Of a DNA stretch of 64,000 bases, positions 30,801-41,400 are shown piece by piece. The notes beneath the pieces are model-generated. The model saw only the letters and a list, made by a program, of their open reading frames with translations. It was not told the DNA's origin and did no database searches. The translations under genes and the position numbers were made by a program. Source of the DNA: Seriola aureovittata (lineage: Eukaryota; Chordata; Actinopteri; Carangiformes; Carangidae); the NCBI RefSeq assembly GCF_021018895.1, contig NC_079380.1, forward strand, positions 11,102,236 to 11,166,235. The letters are read 5' to 3'. Positions within the stretch are counted from its first letter, which is position 1. Each line of letters starts with the position of its first letter.

Positions 30801-33369
30801 ATTGTCATTTTAAGAACATTAAATGCAAGAAAAAAAGACAAACTTGTTTGGATTCAAACCTTTGGGCATGGTGCTCTGACTGGGCTTGTGTTTCGGTGTG
30901 GACTGGGGAGTAACATTTAAGACACATCGTTGTTCATCCATTCGCCCACGCTGGGAATGACTCATTAGGTTAAAAAAATCTTCCTGATCAGTTGCAGTCA
31001 AGACCTAAAAAGTGTAAAGTACCTCTGTAAGTCAGTGAAGTAAAAATGTGAAAAATAAATTATATGCAAACAGAAATCAATATTCAGATTGCAGAACTTA
31101 AGACTTTAATGTTTTAATATGTGGATGTTGTAATTTATTGTAATTTATCTCCTGGGTTTAGAAATGATAGCAGTGACTTGAGAATATACCTGTTTTTGAG
31201 ATGCTTTATCTTTGCTCTTTGGTCGTTCTATGTCTGAACTGGGGCTGAAGGAGGCTGAGCGTGGAGGGCTTAAACCAGACACATCCTTTTTAGGTGAAGA
31301 CTGGCTGTCCGGGGTTCGGATTTGAGGTAGCGAGCACCTTTGGTCATCCATTCTGGAACCCTGAAAAGGCATTAGGTCAGGATGCCTTAGCCTTTTTGGT
31401 CAAGAGGTCGTCTTTTTTAACACCAAAAGTTCCAAAGAGCATTGAGTAAATGCTGAAGATAATAACAAGCTTTGACATGATGTTTCCATGAAAAAAAGAT
31501 TTTGAAGCATTGTACATCCAAACTACAAGAGTCTGTAAAGTTATGGCTGTTTGGCTTTTTGTGGCATCCTACAAATTATGTTTTATTTGTGTAATATTTT
31601 GTTCATAATCTAGTTTCATATTTGTGCAACATTTAAAATCAAAGCCAACAGTACTATAGTATTTTAGTACTTTCATCAATTGCTGTTAAAAATTTAAAAT
31701 ATTTTGTTCTTTGAAATGAGAAGTTCCAACCTGGACTTTAGAGACCATGTAACACAAGTAGTTTGAATCTCCTCCTGCAGTAGATGTGTCATTTCTGTCT
31801 TTCTGTAATCCTGGTAATGACGGAAGAGAAACTCTCTGGTCGTCGAGCCGTTGGCTCTGAGTGTTGGTCAAGAGGTTGAATAACATTTCAGTATCTTGAA
31901 CTAGAGAAGATGAAATATGAAAACCAGTGAAATTGTTAAGGAACTATGTGGACAATGAACTTTAAAACTGAAAATGCAACTTGTTTGAACCTGAATCTAA
32001 AAATCACAATTGCAAAAACTGCAACACACATCTGGAAATGTCTGCAGAGAAAGAGATTTTGAATACAATGAGTTTTAATGTACCTGAAGCAACCTTTCTG
32101 TCTGTTTGTTTAGGTGTGCAAGGAGCACTCTTGCTAGGATTTAAGGAACAGCGCTGGTCATCCATACGTCCACGCTGTCCATGGCTGATCATTTTCATGA
32201 ACTTTTGTTGTTCATCCGGTGATTCTTCCTATTACACAAATACAGTGAGATTTGACCAAATGAGGATGAATAACATTTAATAACACAAGTCAGTATAAGA
32301 AATCTTTAATGATTATAGGAATCAGATTGACATAATGGAACAGAACAGACCTTTATGGAATTGGAGCAGTCACTCTGAGAGGGAACCTGTAATTGGTTGG
32401 CTGGTAAGAGAACTTTCCTGTTTCTATCTGGAGTACTCTCGGTCACAGAGATCTGAGGTGCAGAGCCGTGATGGTTATCACTCTGAGGTCCCTTAGAAAA
32501 CAAGTCACATTTTGGAGTAGACTTCAGTCACTTATTCATTACACCAACTGTGAAGGGACTTGCACTCAGCCCTTTACAACCTAAAGCAAAGTACCTTGCT
32601 GTTAAACCCTGGCAATGACACCTTGAGGTCATCAAGGCGCTGTCCCTGCTTGTTGTCTGAGGTATGGGACGACAACTCATGGTTTGAACCTATGGGGGAC
32701 AGGGGTGAAAGCATCAACAATCAATCTATAAAAGGACACATACAATGCCAATGGGATCTGTGTGTTTACTGTCCCAACCTGTAGTTTTGATTTGTGCTGT
32801 TTTAACAGGACTCAAGGTGCAGCGCTGTTCATCCATTCGTCCCCGCTGTGTGAAACTCATTATGTTGAGGATCTGCTCCTGTTCTGGAGATTCCTGTTGA
32901 CCATGGGACAAAAGAATGAGCAAATATTGAAATAATATATATGAACTATGTCAGGTTATAGGCAATGTTGTTGGCCTTGGCACTAAATCAGTTATCCCAG
33001 ACCATTGTGGCTTATCGCCTAATGTAAATCTTAACAGAATAATAATTATTCCTTTTCACACTTTCCATATCACAGCAAAATTTGTGGAGCCCATGATTGG
33101 GATCAATGTAAAATATGAATGTAACATCAAAATGTCAATTACGATATATTACATTATGATAAAATACATACTATGCAGAAGAATAAATACAACAGACAAT
33201 ACAACAGAATATTTACTTCTCTTGACTTGATTACTTTCTCGAACTAACCCTTACTTAATTATATACAATGAGAATCAAAAATAAGAACCAAACATCAAAA
33301 GTAAAAATGAATCTTATGCTACAAAGGACCTACCTCCACAGTGTTGGTAGTGTCCGATTTTGATTCCAT
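27864..33369 (-). CDS. pcp2: PCP2/L7-like multi-GoLoco protein (766 aa, 15 coding exons)
   Basis: GoLoco motifs bind Gi/o alpha-GDP and block nucleotide release. Exons, in coding order: 33369-33334, 32893-32779, 32689-32595, 32491-32351, 32228-32084, 31900-31731, 31360-31190, 31004-30860, 30760-30585, 30422-30294, 30113-29960, 29869-29730, 29331-29149, 28861-28823, 28325-27864. They sum to 2,301 nt with all frames joined. After a 12-residue start, a three-exon cassette repeats four times (residues 13-129, 130-291, 292-441, 442-600). A exons carry [12 protein letters not shown] motifs (4 of 4 intact). B exons carry [19 protein letters not shown] motifs (3 of 4 intact; the first reads DDLK). 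Two C exons start with a half motif, GSRMDDQRC or GSRMDEQRC. The last exon has a Ser/Pro-rich region, a weak GoLoco-like core ([12 protein letters not shown]) and a Lys/Gly tail. Mammalian PCP2 is about 100-130 residues with one A-B pair. The A-B order, and stxbp2 next door, favour PCP2 over GPSM1/2; no TPRs are seen. N-terminal exon and UTRs are the least certain parts. Confidence 0.85.
28440..28819 (+). repeat. Interspersed repeat with (AAATAAAG)n and (TCTG)n tail
   Basis: A retroposon-like 3' end (TGCTGTAACAATTTCCCTC..., then AAATAAAG units at about 28,756-28,790) is followed by (TCTG)n at 28,797-28,819. It lies in the last intron of the GoLoco gene, in antisense. Similar ends are common in fish LINE-derived repeats, from general knowledge. 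Confidence 0.55.
29149..30113 (-). repeat. GoLoco exon cassette 4 (A4-B4-C4)
   Basis: Exons of 154, 140 and 183 nt with the same phases. A4 GRMDEQRC and B4 [15 protein letters not shown] are intact. C4 has lost the half motif and starts at the ITVAESTP linker, which matches ISVTESTP in C1. Confidence 0.85.
30294..31004 (-). repeat. GoLoco exon cassette 3 (A3-B3-C3)
   Basis: Exons of 145, 176 and 129 nt with the same phases. A3 GRMDEQRC, B3 [15 protein letters not shown] and C3 GSRMDEQRC are intact. The A exon has the same 145-nt length as A2 and the B tail [11 protein letters not shown] matches B2. Confidence 0.88.
31190..32228 (-). repeat. GoLoco exon cassette 2 (A2-B2-C2)
   Basis: Exons of 145, 170 and 171 nt with the same phases. 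A2 GRMDDQRC, B2 [15 protein letters not shown] and C2 GSRMDDQRC are all intact. B2 ends in [11 protein letters not shown], shared with B3. Confidence 0.88.
32351..32893 (-). repeat. GoLoco exon cassette 1 (A1-B1-C1)
   Basis: Exons of 115, 95 and 141 nt, phases 0-1, 1-0 and 0-0. A1 has GRMDEQRC. B1 has degenerated ([12 protein letters not shown]) and has lost the Arg of the DQR triad. C1 begins [14 protein letters not shown], which aligns without gaps to the [14 protein letters not shown] of C2 but has no DQR. Confidence 0.85.
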
Positions 33370-35456
33370 TTCAGCAGCTGCTATTATAAAAAATAATACA
33401 AAAAAGAGAAAAGGTTCCCAACTGAAAGCGAGAGCAACTGTGAATTAGTACAGAAAGTTACATAAAAGTACTTCCTGTAAACAACAGAGAATCCATTCAA
33501 TACTTCTTGAACATAACTACTGTATAGCAATGGAAATGATGATGATTGATGCCAGTCCAAATGTGTACTGGAAACGGCTTGGTGGAAGGCTTTTAAATAG
33601 AGTTAAGTCCTGAGTATTAACCCATTGCCATTAAGACCCAACCAGTGCCCCGTTCTTAATATTACCATCTGTAATCCCAGATGAAAACATAATCCTCAAC
33701 ATGGAGAGGGATGATCTTTTTCACGGGTATGTGAAAGGTGTACATGTTCAGCCTTATGATCTAACACTTTACTTAAAGTTCACGTTTGCATTTTAAACCC
33801 CCCACATTGTCATTACGTGGTGCAAGCAGGCATATGCCTGAGATAAACAAGACTGCCACTGTTGTGATAAACTCTATCAACAGGATACAAAAGATTTTTT
33901 ACATTTGTACAGAGGGTTCATTTTGGCTGGTTATAATTAATGAATAAGGAATTGAGGTCAAACAAAAAACTATGAAAACAATGTAAAGAAAAACAATATA
34001 TACAAACATACTTAAAATATAAAGTCAGATGAGATTAACTGGTGAAAATGGTACTGAAAGCATGATAGTAATTAAATGAACTATAACAAAGAGTTAAATT
34101 GTCATAATTAGCGTATGAATTAATGATTTATACCCGAAAAACATGTTTTGTGAGGTCACAGTGACCTCGATCACTGCCCATGAAAATCTAATCAGTTCAT
34201 CTTTGCCTCCAAGTGGACATTTGTGCCAAATTTGAAGAAGTTCCCTCACGGTGTTACTGAGATATTGCGTTCACAAGGCCAAAACTGTTTGGTGAGGTCA
34301 CTGCGACATTGATCTTTGAACACGAAAATTCAATCAGTTCATCCTTGAGTCCGAATGAATGTTTGTGCCAAATTTGAAGAAGTTCCCTCGAGGTGTTACT
34401 GAGGTATCATGATCATGACAATGGGACAGACGGACAGACAACCCAAAAACATAATAAAAATTAATAAAAATAAAAACATCAAATACTAACAGATTACAGT
34501 TTTAAACATTTAAAGTCATGAGGATATAAACACTTGCATATTGATGAATTAATAATAGGTTGGTTGGTCTGTTGAGCATAGTTGTGAATATTGAACAAAG
34601 ACATACAATAAACGTATGTTCTCTTAAAAGCAAGGATTTTAGGAGAGCATATTAAAGGTGGTTACATAAGATACCAAAGTCAAAAGATCTCCACAATGAT
34701 TCAAAATAATCCATAGCATTGAAGTTCAAACCTGACTTTGGGATCAGTTTGTGTGTGTTACCCATTTAAAGTAACTTTTTATGTCAAGTCCTCTGGAATA
34801 CTATTCACAAGACACAATTTAAAGTAAATCTTATGTTTCTTTTATTACTCATTTTTAACAACAAAGAAACAATCACCCACCACACTTGCTCCCAGCAATA
34901 TATTAAGGTATACGGTAAATGTGCAAGATATCATAAGACAGCAGTTGACACATTTTATCTAAGATTACATTTTCTAGAGGAGGGGAAAAAAGATATCACA
35001 CACTTAATGTGACTGAATATATGATACATACTTCTATTGACTTATGTACATCTACATTATACTTGAAGATTTTTGGTATAAGATGATCCAGTTTTGTGGA
35101 AATTACGTCGTTTTTGAGGACAAGATTGGGGCAATCAAAAATACAACAACAAAAATAAGAATTTGAATGAGAATAATACAATAATCAAAATATTATTAAT
35201 GTCTAATTAAATATTTTAACACAATTTCAATCACAGCAGTATACAGATCCCAATTCACAACATACAATAAAAATAACGTTCTAAAATAAAATAAAGAATC
35301 ACAAATCTTTCCTTTCATGGCTACATCTAAAATTTCTCTTCATGCTTCACTTCAGCTGTCAAGAGATGGTGCGACAGAAGACCAGCAACTGATCATCTCG
35401 AATGAAAGATTAAACCCTTATTCCAGTGTGCTCCTCCCTGTCCAGGATCAAACTAT
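33370..35456. other. Spacer between the GoLoco gene and stxbp2
   Basis: It should hold the GoLoco gene's promoter and any 5' noncoding exon, plus the stxbp2 3' UTR. An AATAAA on the minus strand at 34,841-34,846 is a candidate stxbp2 poly(A) signal. A tandem repeat pair is listed separately. Confidence 0.6.
34125..34470. repeat. Tandem pair of a common teleost repeat
   Basis: Two ~150-bp monomers share TTTGTGCCAAATTTGAAGAA and GTTCCCTC...GGTGTTACTGAG. A GACAGACGGACAGAC end follows. I recall this unit as abundant in perciform genomic sequence. Confidence 0.7.
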
Positions 35457-38400
35457 CTAACAATCAGGATTAGGAACTTGGTCCAGACTCTTCAGGTCAT
35501 TAAGAAAGCTGGTTGGGGTCAGGATGTGAGATGACCCTGTCAAAGAGATAATTATATTTATATTTAAAGCAAAACATTGTGAATGCTGCAAATCTGAAGG
35601 AAGCAGATACAAGAATTGTGGCCTTTGTGTGATGCAGTGATTGCTTACCAATCAGCACTTCCCATTTCCCCTCAGTGGCTCGAGTGACTTCATAAGCAGA
35701 ACGCATCTCCGAGTGTGAAACACCACCAATCACAAATATAATAAGTCGAGGGCCGGAGCGATACTCTGTTGGAGATTTATTTTTGTGCCAGTGTCCAAAA
35801 CGTGCACTGCTGTAAAAGAATTACAACAATACTTGAGCAACAAGTAACTATTACTAAAACTAAGGCCTGTTTGTGAGCAGCCAGTTTCAGTTTTTAATAA
35901 TGATCCATCATTGATCATATCCAATAACAGCAACTACTGCAATAGGGCTGTCACTTTTTATTCGAAATTCGAATATTCGTTTGAACGTGGGACCGAACGT
36001 AATGACCTGTTTGAAATGTAGTCTATAGTCTCTATAATCACATCAGACCATCGGCAGATAATATTGTTAATAAAAAGAGAGCCAAACTTGATCAGGATCA
36101 TGTTGATAGACTTGTGTTTCTGGCAAATAATATGAAAAATTAGGTCGGGCCGTTTGGCTTGACTTTCGGTTCCATGTTTTACCTTGCTACATTTTTAGTT
36201 CAAAGGTGTCGGAGCTCCCTCCTGTTTTCTGGCGTACTGTGTGTTATATGTTACTGTAGCACTTTGAGTCTTTGAGACTTTCACTAAAATGAAAAGTGTG
36301 GCTAATTTTTTTAAAACGTTGTTTTATTGAGAGCAAGGTAGAAGTGACAGGCAGAAAGAAAGAAAACGATGAGTTAATACAGCCAACAGCCGTTAAAAAT
36401 GTAACATTTGAGTGCTGGAAGAGTAGTGACAGCCTATACTGCAATGTAATGATGTGCTCCTCTTTGATACAGTATTGTGAAGAAACTGACCCTGATTAAT
36501 AAAATGTGATATCTGTTAATATATCTGTAATCTGAATCTGTTGACAGTGTGTCCAAGACAGAAAAAGGTATCAGCAGTCTGGAGGCAAACGGTCAGCTGC
36601 ACTTATATTTATATTTCATTGTAATGCTTTGCTTACAATGTATGATACTTAGTGTCAAAATGTTGCAGAAGAGGCCAAATTTACCTCTTTTCCTACTGCC
36701 GTTTTATATAGCCAGCCGTATATAGCTAGGCTATCTTCTAGTGTTAATATTAATGAGTACTCAGCTTTAATTCTGCACTTTGCTAAAAAGGAAGGAGACA
36801 AGCATTGTGCATTATACAGATTAAGACTGAAGCCAGGTTCATCAGGGTGGTTTGTATAAGCACCATCATCATGGTGGGTATTCCCTGGGGGATTACAGAC
36901 TATTCAAGGCAAAACTGGCTTAATTTCACCTTTTCAACTCCAACTCACTTCTGACGAAGTGGGTTGGAGCTCCAGCTAAGTTACAGGGATAAAAGCTTTT
37001 ATTTGACAACAACAATCTGTCTGCTCTCCCAGTTAATGTTTTTGTTGGTTAAAATAAAGTCAAAACAATGGAAATTTTTATTTTTGGAACATGAGAAAAG
37101 TATTTTTCTTAGCTATCATGTTCTTCCTTTAACAAAATGTATTTCTTTATATATCACAAACTGATTAAGTTAACAATGTGGTGCTCATGCATGATAAAAA
37201 TGTTCTTTTCTGTTTCCGACACGCACCTGACTGTAGTCTGAGTTGTATTGATTGGAGCAGGATCAGAGATGAAGGGCCATTGCTTTCTGTCCAGTTTGTC
37301 CTCTATGGCATTCTGCAATACAGAAACACAGATGTTGTCAAAAGCTGAAAGCAAGACTTAGCAGGTGTACCACCAACACCTGAAACCTGATTTTGGCTTT
37401 TATACCTCCATGACATCTTTGATGATGGGTGTCCATCTAGAGAGCTGATATGTGCTCTCTGTGCGCTCCTTCCGTTCTGGCAGCGTTTTCCCAGCATTGC
37501 AGCCCTAACAAACAATACAACTTGTGTAAAAAATCCCAGTAGTACACAAAATTGAGACTGTAGCCAAACTGTATTCAAAACATTTACCCCAGCTATAATG
37601 TTACAGCCCAGGTTCTGCAGGTTGGTAATGATGTTGCTGTCAGCCTGTATATTTGCATGCTGGATGAGCTTGGCAAGGTTCTCCTCCCCGATGCCTATAT
37701 GGATAACCAGACTCTAATTTAAAAATGCTTAAGGTGATGGTAACACTTGATTCTCTGCTATTCACTCAATATCATTATTTTCTTATGTTAACCCTTCAAA
37801 TTAGCAGCCACAAACACATACAAGTATGCTTCGTTGTTCAAAACAATTTGCTATTAAAATGTTGTATTAGTTAAGACAGTAAGAGCTGTAACAAGGGCAC
37901 ACCTTTTTTCTTGTGGAATATGAACAGCAGTATGATGCGGATTTTGTCATAGGCCTCGATTTCTTTGTTGAGGAGCACAGGAACAATGCTCTTCATGGCA
38001 TCTTTCAGGGCTTCCCCCTCTGCATTTTCTCCCATTGCCAGGTCCTGTGGAAGACACCCATGGTTAATTATTAACTGTTACTGGAATCTGATTTACCAAT
38101 TACAACTCAAGTCAGCTGACCGACAACTCACAGGGTCCTTGACACGTGATTATTTTCTTCTCAACTTCATTCTATTTTTTATCACTTCCTCATTCATGAC
38201 CACACTATGCCTGTAAGAGTAGCACTATTACTCTTTAACTAAACTTCTTAAAAAGTTTAATACTGGTACTACATACACTGTAAAATAATCTTTATAATCA
38301 AAATATTTAGAGACGAAAAACTATTTTTAATAAAAGAAAGTGTCCTAAATTGCACAGAAAACTTCCAGAGTTGCGTGTATAATCCATTAACTGTGTCAAA

Positions 38401-41400
38401 AATAATGACAAATAGTGGCCCATAAGTTGGGCTTTTATACTTACATCTAGCTTTGGGATTTCCCTTTATTGCAATCCTGGGCCCTGTGTGACCTCCCTAA
38501 AAACTCTTGCTAAGCTTTATAATGAATTTGGACTAAACCTTGTTAGGGCCAATCAACAACAAAACATTTTGTGGTCAACTGAATGTAGAGAATGGCTAGA
38601 GAAGCACATAAAAAAATAGCACATCACATTGTTTGTAAAGCTACACACATACATTTGTATTGGGCTGCCCAAACAATGTAAAACACTTAAACAAATGGAA
38701 ACTGACAGAGAGCTGCTGCTGTTTGGATCCCACTGTCCATCTTAGAGCCAAAATATGGCCACTGGATTAAAGAGGCAGCTTTCAGACATGCTGACAATCC
38801 ATTAGTGAAGCCAAGTGATTCACTCGTACAAAAGAGCCCCATTAACACTTGTATTTTATAATGCCACAACCATGCATAGCTTATCATTTCCTGTGTGCTT
38901 GTGGCTCCTCGGATACAGGACTAAATATGACAGAATACATATCAACGGGGAGACAAAGCATGTCTGGCACATACAAAAAACACACTGAGGCTTGGTACTG
39001 TTCTAAACCAGGGCTTTATCCCAGGCTCCTGTTGATGGAGGGATTTCTACATTACCACGTAGTAAATGTATGTGTTATTAAATGCCTTTACACTCAGTAA
39101 TGACATAACAGTTTCTTCTGCATGTGTGTGGATATATGGATGTTCATGTAAGGTCCCAAGCTTCTTATGCAATATTACGATTATGATTCTCCATTAAATA
39201 TTACCAGGCCATGCCAGTGGCATTTGAACATACCCCAGAGGAGCTATAAATAAAGACACTATCACATTGAGGTCACTTAGTGTGTGGACTGAGCAGAATG
39301 GAATAATTCCATGTCAGACATTCTCTCCAAGACACTTACTGTCAGTGACTAACACAGTGGGGGATTCTAGTTGATCCCTTGTGATATAAAAGCTACAGAC
39401 TGACAGGCTGTTTTGCCAACAATGCATGAGCAGTGCAATTCCAAGAATATTACGTGTACTGGCCAAGCCTACAGGCATCTTCCTCTGCAGGGAACATTAT
39501 CACGCTTCTATATATACCTTCAATTATATATGTACAGGACAACCATAGCTTCACTCATCTCATTGCCATGAAACTGTACATGAAATAAAATGGACTTAAA
39601 CAGTATAATTGAAGACACAACAAAAATGTTTTTGTTATATCAGAACTGTTTGTTGCTTCGATGACAATGATGTTTTTTGTCATACTGTCAAAACATGACC
39701 AATTTTAATTGCACACCCCAAGAGAGAACTGACCTGTTCCACTTCACAAAGCTTATCAAGAGAGGTCTTGTACTTCTTCATGCAAGCTTCAGCCAGATGC
39801 AAGTGAGTAGAATACTGAGAATGACAATACATTGAGATTAATTGTTATTATTTATGAATTAAGTTGTACAAAATCACATATGACAATGAAAACCAATAAA
39901 TTATTTTTCAAAGCTACAAGCAAGAGTGACAACTCTGATCTAAGATATGTTTATATGATGATTTTCCCTCAATCAAGATGATTTGTTAGTCCTTATCATG
40001 AACAAATTGAGAGGGTACTCCCCACTACAACAGAAAAATTATAATGAGAGGTGAAAAGTTGGCTCTTCTTCACCCCACTCACCATGCTCAGCTCTTTCTG
40101 ATACTGAGGCATCTTCTTTAACATCTGAGAGAGATCTTTTATGTTGGCCTGAAACGCAAAACATTTTTACCAAAATTGCATGTTCACATAAAAATAATTT
40201 TCATGTTATGTCATAGACATCTGTAATAATTGCACATGAACACTCACATTGTCAGTGCACATTCTCTTGCTCTCACAAAAGGTACGAAGCAGCTCTGTCA
40301 CTTTCCTGCAACAGTGGGTTTGGGAAATGATTAGTCACCTCCTGTACGATCACATTTAATCAGTTATAATAATATTACTGAGAAATCAAATTATAATCTA
40401 GTTTGATGTTTTTGAAAAGGTCAATACAATCAAAATTTACCTTACTATTACCTTACTATTAACACACTTATCAGTTATCATACGTCCTCTCAAAGTCATT
40501 CCACTAACTTTTGTGTTTTAACTTATAATAAAGAAAATGGCAGACATAAATTTACCAACTCAGTGCTTTGTGGAAATTTAAAATTATGAAACCAGCTTTT
40601 TACATGGACAAGCAGAGGGCATTTTACATTGCCTTCGGGACAACTTTCTTACTGCAATCTTAGATGAATTAATTATTTTCGTTGCTCTCCACCAAATATG
40701 GCACAACAATGTAATTTAATACTTTTAATTATTGGCATGGTACAATTTACAATTTCTGCCGAGGAGAAAACTCAGCAGAAGGTGAAGTGATTGTTTTCAA
40801 TTTGTAACATAAAACCAAGTGAAAGCAATGACCACAACATGTTGGCAAGGAGAACGGTGACACCAAATCATGTGAAGATGTCACAGATATCCTCACCGAG
40901 TTGTGACAGACTTACTTGGTGACATCTGCGATGTGCATATGTCTGAGCTGTAGCCAGAGATCATCATCTTCATCCAATAGCACTTCTCTCTCTTTTGAAT
41001 TTCCAATGCCGGTTGTCTGATACCTTAAACAAATAAAACAAGCACATCCATTCAACACAAATGAGTATGGAGAAATAGTATTCACACTGTCCTGGCAAAA
41101 AAAAAAAAGGAACAGCATCCCAAATATAGTATCATACAGATGTTCACTCACGTATAGATGTCCTGTTTGATATCTAGCAAGTCGTAGACCATTGCCTGGA
41201 AGGTCAACTCGTGCAGAATAGGTGAGATAGGATCAAACCCACGATCAACAATCAGTAGCTGTGATCGCGCCTTATCTGCACCCTAAAACCAATTAACATA
41301 AAGGATGTCATGTAATACTACTGATAGATAAGGTTTATATCACGTGTGCACAACAAATGAGGATCTATTTAGTTCGCATATAAGGTCCTTTGATATGTTT

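Noticed and set aside
27864..33369. Assignment of the GoLoco gene to GPSM1/GPSM2 or Rap1GAP
   Set aside because: No tetratricopeptide repeats and no GAP domain are present. The alternating A-B motif types and the stxbp2 neighbour fit PCP2 better.
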